From Muribaculum gordoncarteri (GTDB taxonomy: Bacteria; Bacteroidota; Bacteroidia; Bacteroidales; Muribaculaceae), in assembly GCF_004803695.1 (NCBI RefSeq), contig NZ_CP039393.1:2666001-2730000 (forward strand): 64,000 nucleotides of DNA, in the 5' to 3' direction. A program made the translations under genes and the position numbers. Below, piece after piece: positions 15,861 through 26,298 of this stretch; within the stretch, counting starts at the first letter, position 1; each line of letters starts with the position of its first letter. Below the pieces are notes generated by a model. The model was not told the origin of the DNA. It saw only the letters and a program-made list of their open reading frames with translations, and made no database searches.

Positions 15861-18233
15861 TTACTTCTCCTCGCCCTTAATAAGCCTTACGTGATATATG
15901 CCTCCCGCACTATGTCCGGGATGGCTGCGGAATGTCACCGTCACGTGCGATTTGCCGGCGAGCAGATCGGCGGGAATAGGATACTCCACATTCACAAATT
16001 CGTCACGCTTCCACTTGCCCGACACATTTTCCGATGCAAGCAGAGTGTCATCAACGAGTATGTCAAATGTACGCTTTCCGTTCTCATTACCCCAGTAACG
16101 CACCATCAGGGCAAGCGAGTCGATGTTGTCGGTGCTCAACATGTAGCTGAAGTAGCCTCCGTTGGAAGCGTCACGCCAAGGCTCGCCCTGGAAGTTGCCC
16201 TTATTGGAGCGGTCAAACTTCATGCCGTGATCCACCTCAGGCTGCTGCTCACCGGTGTTGACAGCGTCGACAGTGCGGCGGTCGAGAGCAAGGCGCATCT
16301 CCTCCTTAAGCTGCTCTTCGCGCAGGTAGGAGGCATATTGCTCGGGAGTCATCGAAAGCCAGTACATCATGTAACGGCAATCGTGGATGCGGGCAAAGGG
16401 TTCAAGTTCAAGTGACGCATATTTTGCATCAAACAGTCCGGGGACGGTATATGTCATCGGCTTGCCCTCAACAGGCTTCATGTTATTGAGCTTCTTAAGA
16501 ATCTCGTCACGCGTTCCTATAAGTAACGGAGTATCAAACACAGAAACAAGCGGACCCGATGCGATGTGCGCCCAACGACCGTCGTCACCTACAAGACCGT
16601 CGAGATTTTCGGTACTGTAACGCGCACCCATCACAATGGGACCGCGCACGATCGATATGTAATCGGGCACATTGGGTATCTCCTCAACCGTTACGGCCAT
16701 GGGCAACGACAGTTCCACTACATCACCGTCACGCCATGTACGGTCGATCGTCACATAGGACTGCGCCGGAGAGGCAGCAATCTCCTTTCCATTGACCTTG
16801 ACAGTCATCCCCTCGCACCATCCCGGATGACGCAGCTGAAGCTTGAACTTCTTCTTGCCACGGGTATTCACGACGAGGCGCGATGACTCGGAGTCGGGGA
16901 ACGATGTCGACTGGGTTAGTGTCACGCCCTTGTCACGCCAGTTAAGACGCGATGCGATGAAGAGGTTCACCTGAAGCGAATCGCCCGAATGAGTGTATAT
17001 GAATTGTCCGTATTTTCCGTGATTCTCCATTCCGGTTCCGACGCAGCACCACATTGCGCTGTTGGGCTGTGAATAGACGCGATAGTGACCCGGACGAGCC
17101 GAGGTGAAGTAAACGTAACCTCCGTGTTCGGGGTGTTGGGTCGACAGGATGTGATTGAACAGAGCGCGCTCATAGAAATCGGCATACTCGGCGGTAGGCG
17201 ACATTCGGAACAGGCCCTCGGTCAGCTTCAGCATATTGTTGGTGTTACATGACTCGGGGCCTTCACGGTCATCGGCGTAGCTCTTGCAGTCGGCAGCCGA
17301 AGCAAAATGCTCGCGACGGCTGTTTCCGCCTATCGACAGTGAGCGGTCGTGTACAACGGTGTTCCAGAAGAATCGGGCAGCCGAGTCAAATGTCTTGTCG
17401 CCGTCAAGTTCGGCTATTCGCTGATAGCCTACAACCTTAGGCACCTGAGTGTTGGCATGCTTGTTATCGAGGTTGTCGACACCGGCCGCCATGCTGTCAA
17501 GCAGCCAATGGTGAGCGAAACGCTTGGCGGCATCAAGGTAACGCTTATCTCCGGTCATGGCATAAGCGTCGGCATAAACTTCGTCCATGCCTCCAAACTC
17601 GTTGTCGAGCATAGCTTCCATCTGCTTGTCGTCAAGAGGTGCTATGACATCGATGCCCCAGTCACACAACTTCAGGAACATGTCACGCGCCTGCTTGTCG
17701 CCCGTGTACACCCATGCGTCACGCAGTCCGGCGTAGGTCTTGTGAACATTATACCAGGGCACCCAGTATTTCCACACAATGCCCACATTGCCGTCATGTA
17801 TCTCCTTCCACAGCTTGGCACCGTTGGGCACACCGCCTATATAACCGTCGCCGTTGGCGTCCTGACATCTTTTCAGCTCCGATATCATGTAATCCATTCG
17901 CGATTTAAGCTCCTTGTTGCCTGTTGCGGCATAGTGAATGGCGAGAGCCGAAAGATAGTGTCCGCCCACATGTCCGTCAAGTCCTTCCCAGTTGGAGAAA
18001 AGCTCGCCCTTGGGCTGCAGACCGGCCTCTTTCAGAAAAGGAGCGAGCAACCGGTCGACATCGTATTGTAGCAGCACATCCACATTCAGGTCGCAGGCAT
18101 GCTTGAAAGGGCCGTCGAGCAATTGCACATCGCTCAACGAAAACTCATTGGGGTAAAGCCGCTGCTGTGCGCTCAATGGCGACATTGCTGCAAGCAACAT
18201 GACGCCGGCGGCCAGAAAGTGTCGGTAATTCAT
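15861..18233 (-). CDS. GH127/GH146-type beta-L-arabinofuranosidase
   Basis: 790 residues, with a signal peptide (1-22, ending SPLSAQ). An (alpha/alpha)6-barrel DUF1680 domain spans about 30-650, and a C-terminal beta domain (DUF6805-like, SNGGYFSYMLSTDNIDSLAL onward) follows. The Cys-based catalytic site of the family is present: E327 and C329 in EGPESCNTNN, and the C396-C397 pair in AMWCCVGTGMENH. In characterised relatives these coordinate zinc, with one cysteine acting as nucleophile. The enzyme removes beta-L-arabinofuranose from pectic or extensin-type glycans. It lies outside the PUL and has its own promoter (TAACTTTG, 18269-18276). GH127 versus GH146 cannot be decided here. Confidence 0.88.
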   Translation of the reverse strand: MNYRHFLAAGVMLLAAMSPLSAQQRLYPNEFSLSDVQLLDGPFKHACDLNVDVLLQYDVDRLLAPFLKEAGLQPKGELFSNWEGLDGHVGGHYLSALAIHYAATGNKELKSRMDYMISELKRCQDANGDGYIGGVPNGAKLWKEIHDGNVGIVWKYWVPWYNVHKTYAGLRDAWVYTGDKQARDMFLKLCDWGIDVIAPLDDKQMEAMLDNEFGGMDEVYADAYAMTGDKRYLDAAKRFAHHWLLDSMAAGVDNLDNKHANTQVPKVVGYQRIAELDGDKTFDSAARFFWNTVVHDRSLSIGGNSRREHFASAADCKSYADDREGPESCNTNNMLKLTEGLFRMSPTAEYADFYERALFNHILSTQHPEHGGYVYFTSARPGHYRVYSQPNSAMWCCVGTGMENHGKYGQFIYTHSGDSLQVNLFIASRLNWRDKGVTLTQSTSFPDSESSRLVVNTRGKKKFKLQLRHPGWCEGMTVKVNGKEIAASPAQSYVTIDRTWRDGDVVELSLPMAVTVEEIPNVPDYISIVRGPIVMGARYSTENLDGLVGDDGRWAHIASGPLVSVFDTPLLIGTRDEILKKLNNMKPVEGKPMTYTVPGLFDAKYASLELEPFARIHDCRYMMYWLSMTPEQYASYLREEQLKEEMRLALDRRTVDAVNTGEQQPEVDHGMKFDRSNKGNFQGEPWRDASNGGYFSYMLSTDNIDSLALMVRYWGNENGKRTFDILVDDTLLASENVSGKWKRDEFVNVEYPIPADLLAGKSHVTVTFRSHPGHSAGGIYHVRLIKGEEK

Positions 18234-18268
18234 TGCAATAGAAATGTTGTTGGGTTAATGATTTCTTA

Positions 18269-18276
18269 CAAAGTTA
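18269..18276 (-). promoter_or_regulatory. -7 promoter box for the GH127-type gene
   Basis: TAACTTTG on the minus strand, 36 bp before the start codon. No TGTCCACC-type site is found 20 bp upstream of it, unlike the two PUL promoters. Confidence 0.6.
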
Positions 18277-18342
18277 ATGAAAATCCGCAACATAACGCCT
18301 ATCGACACACAGCAACCGCCAACAATTAGGAATATTAAACAA

Positions 18343-18375
18343 ATGGTGCCGCCCCATTTTCAGGGACGGCACCAT
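18343..18375 (-). terminator. Terminator of the TPR gene
   Basis: ATGGTGCCG pairs with CGGCACCAT, loop about 15 nt with extra CCC/GGG pairing; TTTGTTTAATATT follows on the minus strand. Confidence 0.75.
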
Positions 18376-18403
18376 CCGTTAAGTTTCAAGTATTAAGTCA
18401 CTC

Positions 18404-19090
18404 TTATTTTTCCGAGGCCTGATATTCGGCGCGTGCGATGTACTTGTCAATGTCAAGATTGTAAGCGCGCGAATATTCGGGATAGTCAGCCTTGATAGCC
18501 TTGAGCACCTTAAGCTCGGCGGCATAATCCTTCTGCTCACGAAGCACGGTGGCCTTCTTAAGCATGAAGAGCGGAGTATAGAGAGCGTTGTTGTCGCTTA
18601 TCTTGATGGCCTTGTCGTAGGAAGCAAGAGCATCGGAATACTTCTGGAGATTGACATAGCAGTCACCTTCGAGCGACATTGCAGCAGCGCCCACAAGAGC
18701 TTCCTTGGGATCGAAGTTCTTCAGGTTGCTGATTGCCTCCTCATACTTTCCGTCACGGTAAAGCATTGTTGCGGCAACAAGAGTGGCACGGTTGCCGGCC
18801 TCATATCCATATTCGTTGGCAACCTGCTGATATTGTGCAAGTGCTACCGAGTCATTGCCCTGCGAGAGGGTGATGTCGGCCTGCGATACAGCCTCGTTAG
18901 CGGCCTTTATACCGGGGTTACGCACTGCAAAAATGTAGATGATAACGATGATGGCGATTACCGAAATGGCAATCATGCCCCACATTACATACTTCTGACC
19001 TTTGGTCACATTGTTCTTTAACTCTTCATTCTCCTTGTTGAGCACATCAAGCTCAATAGGTTCATTCTGTTTCGGGTCTTTATCAGCCAT
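18404..19090 (-). CDS. Membrane-anchored tetratricopeptide repeat protein
   Basis: 228 residues. A charged cytosolic N-terminus (1-30) is followed by one membrane helix (about 34-53, YVMWGMIAISVIAIIVIIYI) and four or so TPR units (about 65-220; for example ALVGAAAMSLEGDCYVNLQK and YSDALASYDKAIKISD). The layout resembles YfgM/PpiD-associated ancillary proteins near the Sec translocon, but the exact partner cannot be read from the sequence. It is monocistronic, with a -7 box at 19154-19161 and a terminator at 18343-18375. Confidence 0.85.
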   Translation of the reverse strand: MADKDPKQNEPIELDVLNKENEELKNNVTKGQKYVMWGMIAISVIAIIVIIYIFAVRNPGIKAANEAVSQADITLSQGNDSVALAQYQQVANEYGYEAGNRATLVAATMLYRDGKYEEAISNLKNFDPKEALVGAAAMSLEGDCYVNLQKYSDALASYDKAIKISDNNALYTPLFMLKKATVLREQKDYAAELKVLKAIKADYPEYSRAYNLDIDKYIARAEYQASEK

Positions 19091-19153
19091 TGTGTATTAA
19101 TATTTTTCAGTATATAACAAATGAGAGCCGAAAAAGTAGGCTCATTAATTGTG

Positions 19154-19161
19154 CAAAATTA
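19154..19161 (-). promoter_or_regulatory. -7 promoter box for the TPR gene
   Basis: TAATTTTG followed by CAC on the minus strand, 63 bp upstream of the start; fits TAnnTTTG. Confidence 0.6.
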
Positions 19162-19286
19162 ACCTAAATTATTAATTTACCCAAATTTTACGGCAAAAAA
19201 GGCAATAATAACAAAAATGAGGTATATCAAACGGCCGACAAGCCAAAAAAGGCGTTAAGAGTGAGGATTATTAGGCAATTATTATG

Positions 19287-19294
19287 TAATTTTG
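19287..19294 (+). promoter_or_regulatory. -7 promoter box for lysS-gpsA-pgi
   Basis: TAATTTTG followed by CATC. Transcription should begin near 19300, which rules out the more upstream in-frame ATG at 19292 and fixes the lysS start at 19322. Confidence 0.65.
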
Positions 19295-19321
19295 CATCAA
19301 TTTGATAAATTGTATACAATT

Positions 19322-21052
19322 ATGAATATACTTGAATTGAGCGAACAAGAGATAGTGCGCCGAGGAAGTCTTGACGAAATGCGTCGTATGGGCATAGACC
19401 CCTACCCCGCAGCCCTGTACCCCACCGACGCCTATACCACCGAGATTAAAGAGACATTCAGCGACGATGCGCCTCAACGCGAGGTGTGCATAGCCGGCCG
19501 CATAATGAGCCGCCGCATAATGGGCAAAGCCTCATTCATGGAACTTCAGGACTCGAAAGGCCGCATTCAGGTCTACATAAGCCGCGACGACCTCTGTCCC
19601 GGCGAAGACAAGGAGCTATACAATGTAGTGTTCAAGAAACTCCTCGACATAGGCGACTTTGTGGGAGTGAAAGGCTACGTGTTCCGCACTCAGACCGGCG
19701 AAATTTCGGTTCACGCCCGCGAGCTCACGGTGCTTAGCAAATCACTGCGTCCGCTCCCCATCGTCAAGGTCAAGGACGGCGTTACCTACGATGCATTCGA
19801 CGATCCCGAGCTGCGTTATCGCCGCCGCTATGTCGACCTCGTTGTCAACGATCAAGTAAAGGACATATTCATCAAGCGCACCAAAGTGTTCAACTCGATG
19901 CGCAACTACTTCAACGACCACGGTTACATGGAGGTGGAAACACCCATCCTGCAGTCGATACCCGGCGGTGCAGCCGCACGCCCCTTCATCACCCACCACA
20001 ATGCGCTCGACATTCCCCTCTATCTCCGCATTGCCGACGAGCTTTACCTGAAGCGCCTCATCGTAGGTGGCTTTGAAGGTGTCTACGAGTTCTCAAAGAA
20101 CTTCCGTAACGAGGGTATGGACCGCACCCACAACCCCGAGTTCACCTGTATGGAAATCTACGTTGCCTACAAGGACTACAACTGGATGATGGACTTCACC
20201 GAAAAGATGCTTGAAAAGATATGCCTCGATGTCAACGGCACGACCGAAGTCAAGGTTGGCGACAACACTATCAGCTTCAAGGCTCCCTTCAAGCGCATAA
20301 CGATGATTGACGCGATAAAGGAGCACACCGGCATCGACATCGCCGGCATGGACGAAGAGCAATTGCGCGAAGTGTGCCGCAAGCTCGACATCGAAGCCGA
20401 CGAAACCATGGGCAAGGGCAAGCTCATCGACGAGATATTCGGCGAAAAATGCGAAGGCAACTACATTCAGCCCACGTTCATTATCGACTATCCCATCGAA
20501 ATGTCGCCCCTCACCAAGCGTCACCGCAACAATCCCGAGCTCACCGAGCGCTTCGAGCTTATGGTCAACGGAAAGGAACTTGCCAACGCATATTCCGAGC
20601 TTAACGACCCCATCGACCAGTATGAGCGCTTTGTAGAGCAGATGCGTCTTGCCGAAAAGGGCGACGACGAAGCAATGATAATCGACAAGGACTTCATCCG
20701 CGCTCTTGAGTACGGAATGCCTCCCACTTCAGGCATGGGAATCGGCATGGACCGACTCGTGATGCTGATGACCGGCCAGACCACCATTCAGGAGGTGCTG
20801 CTCTTCCCGCAGATGCGTCCCGAAAAAGTCCAGCCCCGCGACAAGGAAGAGGCCTACACCGCAATAGGAGTACCCGCCGAATGGGTTGCACCGCTTCAGA
20901 AAGCCGGCATAATGACCGTGAGCCAGCTCGCAGGAGCCAATCCCGGCAAGATATTCCAGGATCTATGCGGCATTAACAAGAAATTTAAACTCGAACTTAA
21001 AAATCCGACACAGGACGACATCAAGTCATGGATTGCAGCAGTCGAACAGTAG
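19322..21052 (+). CDS. lysS: Lysyl-tRNA synthetase, class II
   Basis: 576 residues from [10 protein letters not shown]. An N-terminal OB-fold anticodon-binding domain (about 50-150) is followed by the class II catalytic core with motif 2 ([19 protein letters not shown]) and motif 3 ([14 protein letters not shown]). A C-terminal extension of about 75 residues ([20 protein letters not shown] onward) looks like a helix-hairpin-helix tail, as in other Bacteroidota LysS. It charges tRNA-Lys. The start codon at 19322 was chosen because a -7 box at 19287-19294 overlaps the alternative start. The stop overlaps gpsA by 25 bp. Confidence 0.96.
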   Translation: MNILELSEQEIVRRGSLDEMRRMGIDPYPAALYPTDAYTTEIKETFSDDAPQREVCIAGRIMSRRIMGKASFMELQDSKGRIQVYISRDDLCPGEDKELYNVVFKKLLDIGDFVGVKGYVFRTQTGEISVHARELTVLSKSLRPLPIVKVKDGVTYDAFDDPELRYRRRYVDLVVNDQVKDIFIKRTKVFNSMRNYFNDHGYMEVETPILQSIPGGAAARPFITHHNALDIPLYLRIADELYLKRLIVGGFEGVYEFSKNFRNEGMDRTHNPEFTCMEIYVAYKDYNWMMDFTEKMLEKICLDVNGTTEVKVGDNTISFKAPFKRITMIDAIKEHTGIDIAGMDEEQLREVCRKLDIEADETMGKGKLIDEIFGEKCEGNYIQPTFIIDYPIEMSPLTKRHRNNPELTERFELMVNGKELANAYSELNDPIDQYERFVEQMRLAEKGDDEAMIIDKDFIRALEYGMPPTSGMGIGMDRLVMLMTGQTTIQEVLLFPQMRPEKVQPRDKEEAYTAIGVPAEWVAPLQKAGIMTVSQLAGANPGKIFQDLCGINKKFKLELKNPTQDDIKSWIAAVEQ

Positions 21053-22056
21053 AATCAACATTCCCGTTCCCCGGCAAGATAGCGGTGATGGGTGGAGGCT
21101 CCTGGGCCACCGCCCTGTCAAAACTGCTGCTACAGAATTGCGACTCGATAATATGGTATATGCGCCGTGACGACCGCATCAACGACTTCAAGAGGCTCGG
21201 ACACAATCCCGCCTATCTGTCGGATGTGGAGTTCCCCATAGGACGCATCGATTTCCGCAGCGACATAAACGCGGCATGCACCGAAGCCGACACTCTCCTG
21301 ATGGCAATGCCGTCGCCCTACTTCAAAAGCCACCTGGCAAAGCTGACAGCCGACATATCGGACAAAAACATCGTAGTGGCCACCAAAGGCATCGTCCCCG
21401 ACGAGAATGAGGTGATAAGCGACTACATGGTGGAGTACTACGGCGTCGACCCGTCACGCATAGTAGTCGTGTCGGGACCCTGCCATGCTGAAGAGGTGGC
21501 ACTCGGCCGATTGAGCTATCTCACCGTTGCCTGCAACGACATCGAGCTTGCACGTAAATTCACATCCATGCTCGACGGAAAGGCGATGAAGACCTTCGTA
21601 TCGACCGATGTACACGGAATTGAATATGCAGGCGTACTTAAAAACATCTACGCAATAGCCTCGGGAATGGTACACGGGATGAAAGCCGGCGACAATTATC
21701 AGGCGATGGTGATATCCAACGCCATACGCGAGATGGCGCGGTTCATCGAAGCCATATCGCCCGGCAAGCGTCAGATATGCGACTCGGTATATCTCGGCGA
21801 TCTGCTCGTGACATCCTATTCAAGGTTCTCACGCAACCACAATTTCGGAGCCATGATAGGACGAGGCTACACCGTAAAAGCAGCCATGATGGAAATGGAG
21901 ATGGTGGCCGAAGGATATTACGGCACAAAGTGTATTCATGAAATAAATCGTAAATACGAGGTGAACATGCCGCTGCTCGATTGTGTTTATCGTATACTAT
22001 ACGAGCGTTGTCCCGTGTCACTGGCTTTTGAAAAACTCAGTACCGAATTGATATAA
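21028..22056 (+). CDS. gpsA: Glycerol-3-phosphate dehydrogenase [NAD(P)+]
   Basis: 342 residues. A Rossmann domain opens with [14 protein letters not shown], then [18 protein letters not shown] and the conserved substrate-binding [12 protein letters not shown] with its catalytic Lys. The C-terminal helical domain contains [14 protein letters not shown]. It makes sn-glycerol 3-phosphate for phospholipid synthesis in the cytoplasm. The reading frame begins inside the last 25 bp of lysS, so translation is likely coupled; a start at the ATG at 21088 would remove the overlap but also the beta strand before GGGSW. Confidence 0.95.
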   Translation: MDCSSRTVESTFPFPGKIAVMGGGSWATALSKLLLQNCDSIIWYMRRDDRINDFKRLGHNPAYLSDVEFPIGRIDFRSDINAACTEADTLLMAMPSPYFKSHLAKLTADISDKNIVVATKGIVPDENEVISDYMVEYYGVDPSRIVVVSGPCHAEEVALGRLSYLTVACNDIELARKFTSMLDGKAMKTFVSTDVHGIEYAGVLKNIYAIASGMVHGMKAGDNYQAMVISNAIREMARFIEAISPGKRQICDSVYLGDLLVTSYSRFSRNHNFGAMIGRGYTVKAAMMEMEMVAEGYYGTKCIHEINRKYEVNMPLLDCVYRILYERCPVSLAFEKLSTELI

Positions 22057-22087
22057 CCCTTAAATGACATATTTAACACCAACAGTT

Positions 22088-23437
22088 ATGAAAAAAATTC
22101 AAGTAAACATCAAGCACATCCTCAATACAGTCAACGAGGAGTCGGTGCGCACCATTCAGAAAGGTGCTGCCGCCGCAGGACTTGAAAAGCTCAACAAGGG
22201 CACAGGCGAAGGAAACGACTTCCTCGGCTGGCTCGACCTCCCCTCTCGCACCCCGGCTCATCATCTCGATGAAATACAGGCCGTGGCCGATGAGCTGCGT
22301 AATTCATGCGATTATGTGGTGTCAATAGGCATCGGCGGTTCCTACCTCGGAGCCAAGGCCGTAATAGAAGCCCTCAGCAACTCATTTGACGCATATACTC
22401 CGGCATTGCCCAACAACCCCAAGGTGCTCTTCGCCGGACAGAACATAGGAGAGGATTACCTCTATGAGCTCCAGGAATTCCTGAAGGACAAGAGATTCGG
22501 AATCATCGTAATCTCGAAGTCGGGAACCACTATCGAGCCGGCAATCGCATTCCGTCTGCTTAAGGAGCAGCTCGAGGCACAGGTGGGCAAGGAGAAGGCT
22601 TCAAAGCTCATCGTTGCCATAACCGACGCCAAGCGTGGAGCATTGCGCCAGCTTGCCACTGAAGAGGGCTACAAGACATTCGTAATCGACGACAACGTAG
22701 GAGGACGATTCTCAGTACTTACCCCCGTGGGACTGCTTCCCATCGCAGTTGCCGGATTTGACATCAAGAAGCTCGTAGAAGGCGCTCTTGAATTGCAGCA
22801 CGACACCGAGAAGGCAAGCGACGACAACATCAGCGAGCTATATGCAGCCGCACGTAACGCCCTTTATCAGGCCGGAAAGAAGATTGAGATCCTCGTAAAC
22901 TACAATCCCAAGCTCCACTACTTCGGAGAATGGTGGAAACAGCTTTACGGCGAAAGCGAGGGCAAGGACCACAAGGGCATATATCCGGCAGCAGTCGACT
23001 TCTCCACCGACCTTCACTCAATGGGCCAGTGGATACAGGACGGCGAACGCACAATATTTGAAACAGTGCTGTCGGTTGACTCAGTAAAGCACACCAAAGT
23101 CATCCCTTCAGACGAAGCAAACCTTGACGGATTGAATTACATCGCAGGAAAGCGCGTCGACGAAGTAAACAAGATGGCCGAGCTCGGCACACGCATAGCT
23201 CATGTCGACGGCGGTGTTCCCAACATCCGCATCACCATCCCCGAACTCAGCGAAAAGTATCTCGGACAGCTCATCTACTTCTTTGAGAAGGCTTGCGGAA
23301 TATCGGGATACATTCTCGGCGTGAATCCGTTTAACCAGCCCGGTGTAGAGGACTATAAGCGCAACATGTTTGCTCTACTTGAGAAGCCCGGTTACGAAGA
23401 GGCCACCAAGGCCATTCAGGCAAAACTCGGCGAATAA
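22088..23437 (+). CDS. pgi: Glucose-6-phosphate isomerase
   Basis: 449 residues from [13 protein letters not shown] at 22088 (an ATG at 22064 adds eight poor residues). The short, roughly 450-residue form typical of Gram-positive and Bacteroidota PGI. Sugar-phosphate binding motifs [16 protein letters not shown] and [16 protein letters not shown] are present, with the SIS folds and the C-terminal [14 protein letters not shown] signature. It interconverts glucose 6-phosphate and fructose 6-phosphate. Third gene of the lysS-gpsA-pgi unit; terminator at 23464-23503. Confidence 0.97.
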   Translation: MKKIQVNIKHILNTVNEESVRTIQKGAAAAGLEKLNKGTGEGNDFLGWLDLPSRTPAHHLDEIQAVADELRNSCDYVVSIGIGGSYLGAKAVIEALSNSFDAYTPALPNNPKVLFAGQNIGEDYLYELQEFLKDKRFGIIVISKSGTTIEPAIAFRLLKEQLEAQVGKEKASKLIVAITDAKRGALRQLATEEGYKTFVIDDNVGGRFSVLTPVGLLPIAVAGFDIKKLVEGALELQHDTEKASDDNISELYAAARNALYQAGKKIEILVNYNPKLHYFGEWWKQLYGESEGKDHKGIYPAAVDFSTDLHSMGQWIQDGERTIFETVLSVDSVKHTKVIPSDEANLDGLNYIAGKRVDEVNKMAELGTRIAHVDGGVPNIRITIPELSEKYLGQLIYFFEKACGISGYILGVNPFNQPGVEDYKRNMFALLEKPGYEEATKAIQAKLGE

Positions 23438-23463
23438 AGCGAAAGCGCGACATAATTAATCAG

Positions 23464-23503
23464 AGCGAGGCACGACCCACAAAGCGGTCATGCCTCGCTT
23501 TTT
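23464..23503 (+). terminator. Terminator of the lysS-gpsA-pgi operon
   Basis: AGCGAGGCA pairs with TGCCTCGCT, 18-nt loop, then TTTTT. Confidence 0.85.
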
Positions 23504-23663
23504 CAGTTAATACATAGTTAAAACCCGCTATTTGAGCCAATTTATGTGAAATAAACCCTGACTGAGCGACCATTTACCAATCATAGTTGTTAAACCTACA
23601 AATCCATTCAAGGAGAGACCCACATATTTGATAATTGCTAATTCTATGGAACACACAAGTAGC

Positions 23664-23703
23664 AAAAATACGCCCCGAGAAGACAGGACTTCCCGGGGCG
23701 TAT
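23664..23703 (-). terminator. Terminator of the left-pointing PUL operon
   Basis: ATACGCCCCG pairs with CGGGGCGTAT; the minus strand continues TATTTTTGC. The remaining 160 bp between this hairpin and the pgi terminator holds nothing I can identify. Confidence 0.8.
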
Positions 23704-23731
23704 TACGTATAATGAAAAAGTACTTATTGCA

Positions 23732-25279
23732 TTAATCGAGCTGAAGTGTCACGATTGACTTGGCGGGCAAAGTCAGCTTGAGCGAACCCTTGTTGATTTT
23801 TGCACCGTTGAAAGCCTTGAGAGTCACCTTCTCGGGCTGACCGAAATCGTTATAGTCGGCGATGTTGGCCGAGGTAAGGATTTCACCCTTTACATTCTTA
23901 GCCTTGATGTTGCCGAGAGGTATGTCGATTTCGCAAGGTTCGTTGAGGTCGGTGTTAACAAGTGATATAGCCACCTTGCCGTCCTTCTCCGATGCAGTTG
24001 CGCTGATTACGGGCACAAGACGGTTGTCACGCACCTTACGATAGGTAGTATTTACCGAAAGGGGGATAAGCTTTGCATCCTGGTGAGGAACATACATCTT
24101 GAACACATAGTAGGTGGGAGTAAGCACCATCTGATTGTCCTTGGTGAGTACCATCGACTGGAGCACGTTGGCAATCTGTGCGATGTTGGTCATCTTCACA
24201 CGATCGGTAAGGTCATGGAACACGTTCAATGACAGAGCTGCCACCATTGCGTCACGCATGGTGTTTTGCTGATAGAGGTGACCGGGTACGGTTCCGGGCT
24301 CCTCGTCCCACCATGTACCCCACTCGTCAACAAGAAGAGCTACACGCTTGTTGGGGTCAAACTTGTCCATGATGTCCATGTGCTTGCGGGTTACATCACC
24401 AACCTCAAGGCACTTGCCGAGAGTCCAATAGTAGTCATCGTCGGTGAATTTGGTTGCCGAGCCCTTGCTGCCTACCCAACCGGGAGTTGTGTAGTAGTGG
24501 AGCGAGATACCGTCCATGAGATTGCCGGCCTTGTCCATAAGCACTTCGGTCCAGTTGTAGTCGTAGTCACTTGCACCTGAAGCGATTTTAAACAGGCGGT
24601 TGCCGTTGAAGTTGCGGCAGTAGGTCTGATAACGGCGATATGCGTCGGCATAGAATTCGGGAGTGAAGTTACCACCGCAACCCCAGCTTTCATTACCAAC
24701 ACCGAGATATTTAAGATGCCAGGGCTTCTCACGACCGTTCTCCTTACGAATCTTGGCCATGGGACCCTCCTCGGCGGTTATATACTCAACCCACTTTGCA
24801 AGCTCCTCTACCGAGCCGCTACCCACGTTGCCGCTAAGATAAGGCTCGGCACCGATAAGTTCGCAAAGGTTGAAGAATTCATGAGTTCCGAAGCTGTTGT
24901 CCTCAACAGTTCCACCCCAGTTGTTGTTGACCATGCGGGGACGGTTCTCCTTCGGGCCGATACCGTCAACCCAGTGGTATTCATCGGCAAAGCAGCCGCC
25001 GGGCCAGCGAAGCACGGGCACCTTGATGTCGCGCATTGCCTGAAGCACATCGTTACGATAGCCGTTGGTGTTGGGAATGGGAGAATCCTCGCCTACCCAT
25101 ATACCACCGTAGATACATGTTCCAAGGTGTTCGGCAAACTGGCCGTATATCTCTTTATTAATCACTGGAGCCGATTCCTGAGGATTCAGCGTCACGGTTA
25201 CGCTCTTGTCGGCAGCGTTGGCGGCTGAAGCACATCCGAGGATAAGCGCCAATGCACCGGTTTTAATCAAATAGTTCAT
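23732..25279 (-). CDS. GH51 alpha-L-arabinofuranosidase (single-domain form)
   Basis: 515 residues with signal peptide (1-22, ending SAANAA). Canonical GH51 layout: [35 protein letters not shown], acid/base Glu in [12 protein letters not shown] and nucleophile Glu in [10 protein letters not shown], followed by a C-terminal beta domain. It releases terminal alpha-L-arabinofuranose from arabino-oligosaccharides, presumably in the periplasm. Last gene of the left-pointing PUL operon, 31 bp after the GH43 gene; terminator at 23664-23703. Confidence 0.93.
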   Translation of the reverse strand: MNYLIKTGALALILGCASAANAADKSVTVTLNPQESAPVINKEIYGQFAEHLGTCIYGGIWVGEDSPIPNTNGYRNDVLQAMRDIKVPVLRWPGGCFADEYHWVDGIGPKENRPRMVNNNWGGTVEDNSFGTHEFFNLCELIGAEPYLSGNVGSGSVEELAKWVEYITAEEGPMAKIRKENGREKPWHLKYLGVGNESWGCGGNFTPEFYADAYRRYQTYCRNFNGNRLFKIASGASDYDYNWTEVLMDKAGNLMDGISLHYYTTPGWVGSKGSATKFTDDDYYWTLGKCLEVGDVTRKHMDIMDKFDPNKRVALLVDEWGTWWDEEPGTVPGHLYQQNTMRDAMVAALSLNVFHDLTDRVKMTNIAQIANVLQSMVLTKDNQMVLTPTYYVFKMYVPHQDAKLIPLSVNTTYRKVRDNRLVPVISATASEKDGKVAISLVNTDLNEPCEIDIPLGNIKAKNVKGEILTSANIADYNDFGQPEKVTLKAFNGAKINKGSLKLTLPAKSIVTLQLD

Positions 25280-25310
25280 TAGTTTAGGTTTTTTAGTATA
25301 GTTCGTTATA

Positions 25311-26291
25311 TTATTTTTCAGGCCAGATGCCTTCGGTAGTCATAGCGATTCGCTTGATTGTACCGTCGAGATTGTAGTAGAGTCGGTCGATGCACAATGA
25401 GCGGCGATAGCTACATCCGTCATTGTTGATGGCGCCGTTATGGTAAATGAAGTACCAGTCGCCGTTGAACTCTATTATGGCTTGATGGTTGGTATTGGAA
25501 TTGCCTGCTATTTCATTCAAAATGCCCTTGGGCTCCCACGGGCCGTTAATGCTGCGGCTCATGGCGTAGCATATCTTTTCGGGGAATTCCGACGCATACG
25601 ACAGGTAGTACCAGTCGCCGCGCTTGTGAATCCACGGAGCCTCGGTGTATCGGAGAAGGTTTATTGGAATTATAGGGCCGTCAAGCTCGATCATGTTAGG
25701 CTTGAGCTTTGCATAGTAGCACTGTGTGTTACCCCAGAAGATGTAGGCCTGACCGTCATCGTCGATAAACACGGTGGGGTCTATGTCGTCCCATCCTATG
25801 GAGGTGTACTCGGTGGTCATGTCGTTGGTCACGAGAGCCGAGCCTCGGGCGTCGACAAACGGTCCGAGAGGGCTGTCGGCGACAGCGACTCCGATCGACT
25901 TGCCGGGGATGGTGGCATGTTCCACTGTCACATACCAGTAAAACTTGCCGTCACGCTCTATGACCTGACTTGCCCATGCGTCACCCTTGGCCCACTTGAA
26001 GTCCTTGGCACGAAGAGGTGCGGGATGTTCGGTCCATGTCACGAGATCGGGAGATGACAGCACACACCACTCCTTCATGTCATAGTAATAGTGGGGAGCG
26101 GGACACTCGTCATGTCCGGCATATATATAGACCTTGCCGTCATGCACGAGAGCGGCGGGGTCGCCGAGATATTTATAGTTGACAAATGGATTTCCCTTCG
26201 CTACGAATGTCGTATCGGCGGGAGCGGCCGCCGACGCGCCTGCAGCGGCCGTCAGCAGCACTCCTGTCAATAATGTAGTGAGTTTATTCAT
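25311..26291 (-). CDS. GH43 arabinofuranosidase/xylosidase-type enzyme
   Basis: About 326 residues from [13 protein letters not shown] at 26291; a longer frame to 26378 would overlap the upstream gene and lacks a signal peptide at its start. The signal peptide ends near ASAAAPA. GH43 acids: base Asp in [13 protein letters not shown], middle Asp in [12 protein letters not shown] and acid Glu in [10 protein letters not shown]. The [16 protein letters not shown] opening resembles arabinoxylan/arabinan arabinofuranohydrolases (possibly subfamily GH43_29; not certain). Third gene of the operon, 7 bp after the GH51 stop. Confidence 0.88.
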   Translation of the reverse strand: MNKLTTLLTGVLLTAAAGASAAAPADTTFVAKGNPFVNYKYLGDPAALVHDGKVYIYAGHDECPAPHYYYDMKEWCVLSSPDLVTWTEHPAPLRAKDFKWAKGDAWASQVIERDGKFYWYVTVEHATIPGKSIGVAVADSPLGPFVDARGSALVTNDMTTEYTSIGWDDIDPTVFIDDDGQAYIFWGNTQCYYAKLKPNMIELDGPIIPINLLRYTEAPWIHKRGDWYYLSYASEFPEKICYAMSRSINGPWEPKGILNEIAGNSNTNHQAIIEFNGDWYFIYHNGAINNDGCSYRRSLCIDRLYYNLDGTIKRIAMTTEGIWPEK

Positions 26292-26298
26292 TCGCCGG

